Shown: piece after piece, positions 48,801 to 56,900 of the stretch | Position numbering within the stretch: the first letter of the stretch is position 1 | Layout of the letters: each line of letters begins with the position of its first letter | The notes under the pieces: generated by a model | Told to the model about the DNA's origin: nothing | The model's database searches: none | Seen by the model: the letters and a program-made list of their open reading frames with translations, nothing else | Made by a program: the position numbers and the translations under genes | Assembly: GCA_037367405.1 (NCBI GenBank) | Contig: JAZKJV010002954.1 | Coordinates: 1-64,000 of the forward strand | DNA length: 64,000 nucleotides | Reading direction: 5' to 3' | Source: Ottelia alismoides | Lineage: Eukaryota > Streptophyta > Magnoliopsida > Alismatales > Hydrocharitaceae

Positions 48801-49293
48801 GCTACGCACGCTGTTGGGCACGGAAGAGAAATCGAAAGAGGAACGCAACAAGGCGATGCGTGCGCTGGCGGACATGCGTGGGAATCCGTCGAAGGGCCGC
48901 GAGGTGTTCATTCGGAACTGCACGGCCTGTCACAAGGTCGGCAACGGCGAGGGCAACGACTACGGGCCGAACATGGACAAGGTCATGGAGCGATCGAAGA
49001 CGCGCGTGAAACTCGTGGAATCGCTGATCGATCCGAACGCAGAGGTCGACGAGAAGTACGTCGCCACGAAGGTCGAACGACTCAGTGGAGGCGTGGTGCA
49101 AGGGTTGGTCGTCAGCGACACGGTGAAGGAACTCGTGATCTTCGACGGTAAGGAAAAGAAAGTGATTCCAAAGGACGACATCGACGGCAAGCCGATCAAG
49201 TTGAAGCAGAGCAGCATGCCGGAAGGACTCGCCGGCACAATGGCGCCGTCGGAGTTTCTCGATTTGATCGAATATCTGTCGACGTTGAAGTAA
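45880..49293 (+). CDS. SGNH-hydrolase-like / propeller / PVC-type heme-binding CxxCH fusion
   Basis: A secreted 1,137-aa protein. A signal peptide (LLLALLVLPQAVSQ) is followed by a Lys/Asp-rich linker. An SGNH/GDSL-like domain of about 270 residues follows (IAFIGNTTAERMSLYGHFET, FCFFGWNESFKGAEGVEKF, FVIVSPMAFENTGD). The dehydrogenase-type propeller begins near VEVKAFVDETIFPEIAKPVQ, with GRLWVSTMPSYPLWRPGD, DTNGDGKADKRTV and PQIGPDGALWFGDWANALIG. HEAT-like helices lead to a cytochrome with FIRNCTACHKVGNGEGNDYG near residue 1015 and the end SEFLDLIEYLSTLK. The ATG at 45880 follows GGAG; a longer frame from 45757 is not favoured. The frame is intact. It is the longest of the three local paralogues and the only one with the hydrolase domain. 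Confidence 0.92.
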   Translation: MLRSSRRRVWAMLPTLLLALLVLPQAVSQQKKDTKDKKDAKKAARPQPDLSTAQDLMGKKPRKAKDALPPSAIPLQFINGERIAFIGNTTAERMSLYGHFETMLHLRHADKKLVVRNFGFPADEVSIRQRSNDYTKLDDPFYTFDADTVFCFFGWNESFKGAEGVEKFKSDYEKFLDDFGKTYPRDDAGNPPRFVIVSPMAFENTGDKFLPDGKAENARIKLYVAASKAVAEKRKLAFVDIFTPTLEAFAKGGGKLTVGGFQMNEAGDKVLAEALDVGLFGKRFEPGKIGTSEFEKLRAAVNDKAWHHTQDYRMVNGWYVYGGRRTFDTETFPREYVKLRNMTGVRDQYVWDIAAGKEVAGKPDDSKTGDLIVPPTRFGAPGRDYSENPGELKYQSPTEFIKSANVPPNVEVKAFVDETIFPEIAKPVQLNFDNKGRLWVSTMPSYPLWRPGDPKPADKLVIFEDTNGDGKADKRTVFFDKLHCPTGFEFYNGGVLVVDQPRLLFLKDTNGDDVADEVTYLLDGWATDDTHHTCGAWEWSHGGLLHMLEGIATSTTLETPWGPHRSAGSGGAYVLDPRSLKIRQFSLPGMANMWCYVFDEWGQGIVGDGTTANQTWDVPLSGAQYQGRKGLQFILPDGERPNLGNEWLVSRALPDDMQKQFTYACVINMNGLVRYSMREDGAGFMGTRVKEPNTHKTRAGKTYGELLWTDDKHFRPADPQIGPDGALWFGDWANALIGHMQYSQRDPNRDHVRGRIYRLVGKGQQLVKPVTQHGKSVAEILEQFREYEWRTRYRARRELHDRPASEVLPAVAAWVKKLDANDAMYDRLRCEALWVQQGHHAVDVALLDDVLKAKTYHARAAAVHVLADERDRIPGAIERFKALVNDTHPRVQTEAARALSFYPTKDAMAAVMSIAQKPMDYWTKYTVEASLAANSSVWSGEYATGKLAKAGSDMDKFLDEILKSAKSDLRAVPWLRTLLGTEEKSKEERNKAMRALADMRGNPSKGREVFIRNCTACHKVGNGEGNDYGPNMDKVMERSKTRVKLVESLIDPNAEVDEKYVATKVERLSGGVVQGLVVSDTVKELVIFDGKEKKVIPKDDIDGKPIKLKQSSMPEGLAGTMAPSEFLDLIEYLSTLK

Positions 49294-49375
49294 GGTTCGG
49301 TTTGGAATACGAATCGTGGTCGCGTCGGAACTCGTTCTTCGTGTATGATTATCACGACGAAAGGAGTTCCGAGCG

Positions 49376-49864
49376 ATGATGACTACGTACTACCACACGC
49401 ATGCAAGTCCGTTGGGGGAGATGACTCTGACGTCGAACGGCGAGCGGCTGACGGGCCTCACGTTCGACATCCCTCCGCCACCAAACGCCGTCGCCGATCG
49501 CACACACTTCAAACCCATCATCTCGCAGCTCGAAGCCTATTTTGCAGGCGAATTGAAGACGTTCGACGTCAAATACGAACAACCAGGTACTGAGTTTCAG
49601 CGGCGTGTTTGGAAGCAACTTTCGAAGATTCCTTATGCCAAACTCATCAGCTATGGCGATGTCGCTGAGAAGATTGGCCAGGCTGGCGCGTCGCGTGCGG
49701 TGGGGAATGCGAATGGCAAAAATGGCATTTGCATTATCGTGCCGTGCCATCGTGTGATCGCGGCGGACGGCACCCTCGGCGGATACAATTCTGGCCTCTG
49801 GCGTAAAGAATGGTTGCTCCAACTCGAACGCGGTGAGGCGCCGATTCATAAAAAAGCCCGATGA
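49376..49864 (+). CDS. ogt: Methylated-DNA--protein-cysteine S-methyltransferase
   Basis: A suicide DNA-repair protein of 162 aa that removes alkyl groups from O6-alkylguanine. The acceptor Cys124 lies in CIIVPCHRVIAADGTLGGY. The DNA-binding region FQRRVWKQLSKIPYAKLISYG and the Arg in SRAVGNANGKNG are typical. The N-terminal domain starts YYHTHASPLGEMTLTSNGE. The ATG at 49376 follows AAAGGAG. It overlaps the rsmA start by 4 nt (ATGA), so the two are translationally coupled. Confidence 0.95.
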   Translation: MMTTYYHTHASPLGEMTLTSNGERLTGLTFDIPPPPNAVADRTHFKPIISQLEAYFAGELKTFDVKYEQPGTEFQRRVWKQLSKIPYAKLISYGDVAEKIGQAGASRAVGNANGKNGICIIVPCHRVIAADGTLGGYNSGLWRKEWLLQLERGEAPIHKKAR

Positions 49865-50793
49865 CAGACAACACAGCTAGCACAGCCGCCACGGCTGAAT
49901 CGACCGTCGCCTCGCCGCGGCAAACGCTCTCGTACCTGCGCCGTCTCTTCTCGGCGTACGGTCTCGAAGCGAAAAGCAAACTCGGCCAGAACTTCCTCAT
50001 CGATATCAACCTACTCGATCTCATCGTGCGCGTCGGCGAACTGGACCGTACAGATGCGGTGCTTGAAGTCGGCACTGGCACAGGTTCACTCACCGCAAAA
50101 CTTGCCGCCCACGCGGGCGCGGTCGTGACGGTCGAAATCGATACGCGGTTGCATCCGGTTGCGATGCAGATCATCGGTCATCAGCCGAACGTGACTTTTG
50201 TTCACGGCGATTGTTTGGCGAAAAAGAGCCTGCTGAATCCAGACATGCTCGCCGCCTGGACCGCTGCCGCAGCGACGTCTCCGCGGCGCAAGCTGATCGC
50301 GAACTTGCCCTACGTCATCGCCACGCCGCTCATCAGCAACTTGCTCGTCGATGTGCCAGACATCGAGCGGATGGTGGTGATGGTGCAATGGGAAATCGCC
50401 GAGCGATTGTGTGCGGTGGTGGGTACGAAGGATTACAACGCACTGAGCGTGTTCGTGCAGAGCATCGCCGACGTGGAAATCGTCCGAAAAGTGCTGCCAG
50501 GGAACTTCTATCCGATGCCGAAGGTCGATTCGGCGATCGTGATGATTCGACCGAATTCGGAGAAACGCAAGTTGGTCGGCGATGTGGCGAGGTTTCGGCA
50601 ATTCGTACGGGATTTGTACGTGCATCGTCGGAAAAATCTCCGCGGCGCACTGGCCGGTTGGCCACGTGGTCGCAAAGAAAAGTCCGAGGTCGACGCAAAG
50701 CTCGCCGCGCTCGGCATCGACGGCAACGTGCGTGCGGAGGCGTTGGATATTCCCACGCATCTGCGATTGTGCGAAGCGTTCGAGACGGAGTGA
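49861..50793 (+). CDS. rsmA: 16S rRNA (adenine1518/1519-N6)-dimethyltransferase RsmA/KsgA
   Basis: A ribosome-biogenesis methyltransferase of 310 aa that dimethylates two adenosines near the 3' end of 16S rRNA. Motifs: KSKLGQNFLIDINLLD, the SAM-binding VLEVGTGTGSLTAKLA, VVTVEIDTRL, and KLIANLPYVIATPLISNLL (catalytic NLPY). The C-terminal helical domain has PGNFYPMPKVDSAIVMIRP and VHRRKNLRGALAG. The N-terminal Thr/Ala-rich extension of about 25 residues is not conserved in the family. It starts inside the ogt stop (4-nt overlap). The next gene is convergent. Confidence 0.95.
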   Translation: MTDNTASTAATAESTVASPRQTLSYLRRLFSAYGLEAKSKLGQNFLIDINLLDLIVRVGELDRTDAVLEVGTGTGSLTAKLAAHAGAVVTVEIDTRLHPVAMQIIGHQPNVTFVHGDCLAKKSLLNPDMLAAWTAAAATSPRRKLIANLPYVIATPLISNLLVDVPDIERMVVMVQWEIAERLCAVVGTKDYNALSVFVQSIADVEIVRKVLPGNFYPMPKVDSAIVMIRPNSEKRKLVGDVARFRQFVRDLYVHRRKNLRGALAGWPRGRKEKSEVDAKLAALGIDGNVRAEALDIPTHLRLCEAFETE

Positions 50794-50796
50794 GCC

Positions 50797-51300
50797 TTAA
50801 CCTCGCGGCGTGAGTTCTGCGATCTGTTTCGCCCAATCTGGCCACTTCGCAACCAGTTCCTCGCGTGACGCCGAGACGTAATCCGCGTACTCGAAACCTG
50901 GTGCCATCGTCGCGCCGAGCAATGCGAATCCTTCGTGATGAATCAGTTTCGTCCCTTGCCACACACCGGCCGGCACGACGAGTTGCGGCACCTGACCGGC
51001 CATCACATCGCTTCCTAATACGATCTCACGGCCGGTTCCGTTCGGCAGCAATTGGAGCATCCGCACGGGTGAACCGAGGTAGAAGTGAAACACTTCGTCG
51101 CCTGGGAGTGTGTGCAGTTCCGATACGTGCCCAGGTTTCAACAGATAATAGATGCAAGTGCTGACGCTGCGGTCGGCCGGATGATACGGTAACGCCGAAA
51201 CCGGAATGGTCCCTTCGCTACGGTACGTTTCGCGAAAGAATCCGCCCTCGACTGGGTGGGGTTGAAGGTTCAAGATGCGAATCACATCGTCGGCGGTCAT
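50797..51300 (-). CDS. Cupin-domain protein (DUF985/cupin_5)
   Basis: A 167-aa single-domain cupin. It begins MTADDVIRILNLQPHPVEGG, a family-typical start, and has FFRETYRSEG, ISTCIYYLL-like strands (STCIYYLLKPGHVSELH), DEVFHFYLGSPVRMLQL, PQLVVPAGVWQGTKL and the end YADYVSASREELVAKWP. Candidate metal or ligand residues are the His pair around SELHTLPGDEVFHFY. The start at 51300 is chosen over a 29-codon extension. It is convergent with rsmA, 3 bp apart. The biochemical role is not established. Confidence 0.88.
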   Translation of the reverse strand: MTADDVIRILNLQPHPVEGGFFRETYRSEGTIPVSALPYHPADRSVSTCIYYLLKPGHVSELHTLPGDEVFHFYLGSPVRMLQLLPNGTGREIVLGSDVMAGQVPQLVVPAGVWQGTKLIHHEGFALLGATMAPGFEYADYVSASREELVAKWPDWAKQIAELTPRG

Positions 51301-51660
51301 GGTGTTGGCGCTCGATGGTAGTGGCAGTGGTGTCCAGCGAATGGAATGCGGAATCAGCCACTGGAAGTGCTCGTAGTGATACGTCACTGGTGTCAGTATA
51401 CGCCTCGTTCAGAAGCGAATATCCATCGCGCTCAGACGCCTCGGCGATGTAGAGCTATTCCACTGCATCCGAAGACACGACTCGCAGACCAAACGCCGCA
51501 ACGCGGAAAAATCGCTAACCACGCAGGATCTGATCGGTGAACCTCAGTTCGCCTCTCATCGATAATTATTGACCGAGACCACAACAGCGAATCAAACTGC
51601 AACATCCAGATATGATTCCTCTCATTTTGTCTGCAACATTGAATTGATCCTCAACTAGAG
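51301..51660. other. Intergenic region, nothing recognised
   Basis: A 360-bp gene-free stretch separates the divergent cupin and spermidine synthase-like genes. It is slightly A+T-richer than the surrounding genes and should hold both promoters. A minus-strand extension of the cupin frame covers the first 87 bp but is not supported. No hairpin, repeat, RNA gene or clear promoter pair was recognised. Confidence 0.5.
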
Positions 51661-53955
51661 ATGCTGAGGAACACCCTATGGATTGTAACCATGAGCGGAT
51701 TATCTGTTTTGCCACAATTGAAGCCAAATCAACATTCACAACTTCAAGCAGAACCGTATCGATCGTCTCGTCGAGGCGTGCCATGGTCGGTGATCGTCGT
51801 GGCGATGATCGTCTTTTTGGCGAATGCAGGCTTGCTCGTACTGCAACTCACCGCAGGGCGATTGCTCGTGCCGTTTATCGGATCGAGCCTCGAAACCTGG
51901 ACGGCCGTGATCGGCGTGTTCCTGATGGGAATCGCGTTTGGTAATGGAATCGGCGGACGGCTCGCTGATCGCGCTGCATCGCGCTGGACCCTTGCACTGG
52001 CGTTAGTCGCGGGTGCGGTCGCGTGTTTGGGGATGATCGGCTGGCCGCGGTTACTCGCGGCGACCGGCTGGCACCAACAATGGCCGTTGAGAATACGGAT
52101 TCTCATTCTCACCTTTATCGAGTGTTTCCCTGCTGGATTTGTCTTGTCGTTGCTCACACCAACCGCGATTAAGTTGGGCCTCGCGAATCGCGAATCCGCT
52201 GGTCGTGCGGCAGGTCGCGTGTATGCGATTGGTACGCTCGGTTGCTTGCTGGGTAATTACCTGACGGGTTTTTACCTGATTCCGAATCTGACGATTAACG
52301 CGATTGTGCTCGCGACCGCTGCGGCCCTCGCGCTGGCCGCCGTTCCTGCCGTCTTGATACTCGGACGATCGCAGTCGCCGATTCCGCTCACAACTCCAAC
52401 AGTTCCTGCGGCAACTACGGATGGAGCGACGTTCACGCCGTTGCTCACGATGCCACAGGGAATTGTCATCGTCGCGGTGTGCAGTTTCTGTGGAATGGCA
52501 TTAGAACTGACGGCGACTCGAATGTTGGCGATGACCGTGGGTGTATCGCTGTACACGTGGACCGGCATTATCGGCGTGATGCTCGCGGGTACCGCGCTCG
52601 GCAACTGGCTGGGCGGTCGGCTCGCGAGTGGACCGCAGCGATTAACCGTCTGTCTCCTGCTCGCGTCGGCTGCTGCGTTGAGCGTGCTGGTCACATATTT
52701 CACGGGCACGCAATTGCTGTGGTTTGAATCGTGGTCGATACTACCTCGTATTCTTGGCTGGACATTCACGGTCTTCTTCCCTGTGATGGTGCTGCTCGGT
52801 ACGATTTCGCCGCAGGTGATCCGCCTGACGGTCCGCGACGTGGCGACGGCGGGCCGCACCGCTGGGCGACTGTATGCGTGGTCGACATTCGGAGCGATTC
52901 TCGGCACGTTCGCGACCGGCACGGTGTTGATCTCCAGCATTGGCATGTTTCGGCTCGTGCTCGGTTGTGCAATCGTGCTTGCGGTGCTGATGATCGTGAT
53001 GCTCGGTCGGTACATCACACGAGCCGTGCTGAACGGCACGGCCGTGACGTTGGGGTTGGCGGTGGGGGGCATCGTCATGCTCACGCCACAAGTTACTCGC
53101 ATCACCGCCGAGACGAACTACTTCACGTTGCGCGTGTTACCCGATGCCGCGAATCCGAAACTACTTCGTTTGCAGCAAGATTTGCTCGTCCATTCGATCG
53201 TGAACCTTGATGATCCGACGTACTTACACTACACACACGAACGTGTGCAGATGCAGTTGCTCGCAGAGTTGGCGACCGAGATCACGGAACCGAACGTGTT
53301 AGTGATCGGCGGCGGCGGATACACGTTTCCACGTGCGGCGAAAACGCATCTTCCCAAGTGCAACATGGATGTCGTCGAGATTGACCCAGGCGTGACACGG
53401 GTCAGCTATAGTCACTTGGGATTGAATCCGGAGTTGGGCATTCGCTCGTATCTTCAGGATGGGCGACAATTCATCGTCGAGCAGGCCAAGCGTGACCACT
53501 ACGACTTGATTTCACTTGATGCGGTGAATGATCTCTCGGTCCCCTCACACTTACTCACGACGGAATTCCACGCGGCGGTCAAGCAAACGCTGCGCCCCCA
53601 CGGGCAGTATCTCATTACAGTCATCGATACGCCGGAGTCGGGCCACTTGTGGCGAGCGACATGGCATACGCTGCGGCAATCGTTCGAGCATGTTGAAGTA
53701 TTGACGCACGATCCGATAGTTCGCATGGGCGAACGGACGCTGTTGATTCTGTATGCATCAGATCGGCCCTTCCGTGCGACTGGGCGGACGCTACCAGACG
53801 GGCGACCTGGATACACCATCCGCCGAATCGACTCATCGCTATTGAAGCAGTTGCTCGCCGCCGAACGGCCGCTGGTGCTACGCGATCAGTTCGCGCCCGT
53901 CGACAACCTGATGACGGACGTATTCCGTGCGAGCAAACCGAATCCACAGCCATGA
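51661..53955 (+). CDS. Membrane-fused spermidine synthase-like protein
   Basis: A 764-aa protein with a duplicated membrane half and a soluble methyltransferase-fold half. The duplication is visible in VLQLTAGRLLVPFIGSSLET / TWTAVIGVFLMGIAFGNGIG and ALELTATRMLAMTVGVSLYT / TWTGIIGVMLAGTALGNWLG, each starting a bundle of about five or six helices. The C-terminal half has the nucleotide-binding NVLVIGGGGYTFPRAAKTH, MDVVEIDPGVTRVSY, YLQDGRQFIVEQA and YDLISLDAVNDLSVP, as in polyamine aminopropyltransferases. Whether it makes polyamines or transfers other groups is not known. The ATG at 51661 or 51691 could be the start; neither has a clear ribosome-binding site. Confidence 0.87.
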   Translation: MLRNTLWIVTMSGLSVLPQLKPNQHSQLQAEPYRSSRRGVPWSVIVVAMIVFLANAGLLVLQLTAGRLLVPFIGSSLETWTAVIGVFLMGIAFGNGIGGRLADRAASRWTLALALVAGAVACLGMIGWPRLLAATGWHQQWPLRIRILILTFIECFPAGFVLSLLTPTAIKLGLANRESAGRAAGRVYAIGTLGCLLGNYLTGFYLIPNLTINAIVLATAAALALAAVPAVLILGRSQSPIPLTTPTVPAATTDGATFTPLLTMPQGIVIVAVCSFCGMALELTATRMLAMTVGVSLYTWTGIIGVMLAGTALGNWLGGRLASGPQRLTVCLLLASAAALSVLVTYFTGTQLLWFESWSILPRILGWTFTVFFPVMVLLGTISPQVIRLTVRDVATAGRTAGRLYAWSTFGAILGTFATGTVLISSIGMFRLVLGCAIVLAVLMIVMLGRYITRAVLNGTAVTLGLAVGGIVMLTPQVTRITAETNYFTLRVLPDAANPKLLRLQQDLLVHSIVNLDDPTYLHYTHERVQMQLLAELATEITEPNVLVIGGGGYTFPRAAKTHLPKCNMDVVEIDPGVTRVSYSHLGLNPELGIRSYLQDGRQFIVEQAKRDHYDLISLDAVNDLSVPSHLLTTEFHAAVKQTLRPHGQYLITVIDTPESGHLWRATWHTLRQSFEHVEVLTHDPIVRMGERTLLILYASDRPFRATGRTLPDGRPGYTIRRIDSSLLKQLLAAERPLVLRDQFAPVDNLMTDVFRASKPNPQP

Positions 53956-53997
53956 ACCGAATGATGGTGCGAAACTCGGCACTCGAACTTAAGCGAG

Positions 53998-56900
53998 TTA
54001 TTTCTTCTGAACGAACGCCGCACGATCGCGAGTGAGTTTCGTCGTGTCGGCTTCGCTAAGCACGAATACTTCGCTACGGTCCTTGCCCTCGATCTTTGCA
54101 TATACGCGCTTGCCGTCGCTACCCCCTTCATCGTGACCGATGTGAATCGTTCGCTGCTCGCCGCGCAGACTCAGCGTGATCACTCGCTGCGGCGGTTGGA
54201 GGCCGTACAGTTTCAAGTCCGCATCCTTGTCGACGACATACCGTGCCGCCTTTAAGCCTGCGAGCGATTCAAGGAACTCGCTCACTTTCGCGGCGTCGAT
54301 CGCGTCGGTCGCTTTTGCCGAGTCGACCCAGGTCATGCCGAGTTTCCGTAGCGTCATCACCCTCTCGCCAGCCTTGATTTCGATGGCTTCAACTTGCGAG
54401 GCATCGACGCCAGTCCAAACGCTGCGTTTCCGATACTCCGCGAGAATTTTCGTGGTCGTCGCAGCGTCGAGCGCGACGACGTAATCGTTCGTCGTGTTTT
54501 TCTCGCTCTTCTCCAGCTTCGCATACGCGCGGCCGTTCTCGGTCTTGCCGACGATGAAGCTCAGTACGTCCTTCTCGCCGTTCTTGAAACTCCACTTCGC
54601 GGATGGTTTGTCGAGGCCGTAGGGCTTCAAGTCCTTGGGTTTTTCGGCGATCAATTCCTCCGCACGCAACTTCGCGAGTGCTGTGAGCAGTTCGTCGAGT
54701 TCGCCTTGCTCCGCTTCTGCTTCGATCGGCTTGACGAGTTTCCACGTGCCATCGACTTTCGCGAACAACACCGTACGTTCGCCGCGCACGAGTTCGGCAC
54801 GGTCCGCGTCCTTGAAGACGACCAACTCACGATCACGGAACTTCAACGACTCGGCGAGCAGTTTCTTCGCGATCGCGCCGCCGATCACGCCGACCGTCGG
54901 TTCTGCTTTGCCGTCGACCATCGCGAACCGATCGCCGTTCGGTTGCTTGTCGTCGACCGCTTTGCCGATCTTCAACACCGTGTCTTTCGGATTCTCTAAC
55001 CCCACCTTCAACGTGATGGTTGCGGTCGGATTATCGAGGCCGAACGGCTTCAAGTCTTTCGTTCCGTATGCTGCGACCTTGCTCGCTCGCAGTTTGCTGA
55101 GTTGCTCGTTGAGGTCGTCAAGAATGGTTTGATCGCCCTTCTGTTTCGCCGGTTTGACGATGTCCCAGCCAGCGGTCGCACCTGGCACAATCTCCAGTTC
55201 CTCGTTAGTCGTCTTGCGAATGAAGCCGTTCAACTGCGCTGGGTCATACGCAAGGAGGGTGCGATCGACGAAGTCGAGCTTCGAGCGTGAAATCGCTTCG
55301 GCGGTTCGCTTCGACAACACAGCCACGCCAAGCGAGTCATCCACACGAATGTAGCGATCGCCTTTGTCGTCCGCCTTGCCGAGTTTCAGCACGTGCGGTT
55401 CCGTTTTGTCACCGAGTTTGAAGGAACCTGTGAGTGTGTACTCCGGCTTATCGAGTCCGTAGTCGGCCCACTTCACGTTTGGTCCGTAAGCGACAAATTT
55501 CAGAATCGGTGGACGTGCGAGTGCTTGGCTCAGTTCGCCCACAATCGTCGAGTCTGGCACGAACGAGGTGCCTTCGACTTTCCATCCTTTGTCGTCTTTT
55601 GCGAGGGTCACGTTGGTTTCCGGCGTCGGTCCGGCGATTTGCACTTTCGACAAATCTGCAGGATTTTGCGTCAGAATCGCACGGTCGAGCCGATCGAGCG
55701 CCGACTTGTCCGCATCGCGGAAAAGCGTGTCCCCCATGACGAACACAGCCTGATTCGGACCCTCGCCGAGTTTCGCGTACACCTTCGGTGCCATCGCATC
55801 GACCGTGTCGAGTTTGCCGAATTGCAGCGTCTTCGTCTCAGATGGCCCCATCTTCGGCGTGGTGGTGACTTTCAGCGTGAGCGTCGGCTTATCTAGGCCG
55901 TGTTTCGCCGGATCGATCGTCATTGCGTCGTACTTCTCCGCACGTACGAGGGCGGCCATATTCTTGAGAAACTCGACGTTCACACTCGGAATGTCCGCGT
56001 CGAACGGCCCACTCAGTTTCCACTTGTCTGTCTGCGGTACGAGCTTGTACGACTCGCTGCCGCGTTGAATTTCAAGGGCGGAAATTGTCTCGGCCGGAAT
56101 ACTCCAGAGTTGTAGCGGCAGCAACTCGACCGGCCCTTTGAGTAAGTTGTCGACGCTCGCTTTCGGAAGCGTGAACACACTGCCTGTGTTGTTGCGGCGC
56201 GCGTAAAACTCGCTCTTGAATTCTGGCGAACCGCCGATTGCGAGAACCTCTGGCGTGCCGCTACTAAAGCCGAGTGTGAGCGTGAGTTTCGGCTTCGCCA
56301 GTGAGTACTTCTTTTCGAGATCATCGGGTTTGGGAGCGTCGTCGACATACTCCGTCACTTCGAGTCGTGAAAGGTCGCCCGCAAGCGTGTTGGCTTTCGC
56401 ATCATCCGCATCCATCGCAACGGGCTTTGTGAGTTTCCACGCTGTGTCCCCCTTCGCGAGGGCGAATGAGCCACTGTCCGGGCGCACGATCTCGATGCTC
56501 GCCAGTTTCTTATCCGCCGTGTCGAACAAGCGGCGACCGCGATACGCGAGCGTCGGTCGGTCGATGAGTTTCTTCACATCGTCAGCGACGAGATTGACAC
56601 GTTCCCAACCGCCGACCTGAACAACGAGCTTTTTCTTCTCCGCGTCGTGCTTGCCGAGCTTGAGAACCGTTGTTTTCGGCGCTGGCGTGGGTTGGCCATC
56701 GACGGCTTTCTCCTGCGTGATGAGCGTGATCGTACTACCCATTGCTTCGAGTCCGAGTTCGGTCAGCTTCTTCGCGTCTGGCGCGTCGATGATCGCCGAC
56801 TCGACACTCGGCTTCGCGGTGACTAGTGGATCGTTCATCGGTGCAGGCGGATTCTTCGCTTCAAGTTTGGCGAGAGCGTCGAGTAGTTCCGTGACCTTGC

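Noticed and set aside
53973..53999. Possible terminator between the spermidine synthase-like and DUF4340 genes
   Set aside because: AACTCG and CGAGTT form only a 6-bp stem with a long loop and overlap the DUF4340 stop codon. Too weak to list.
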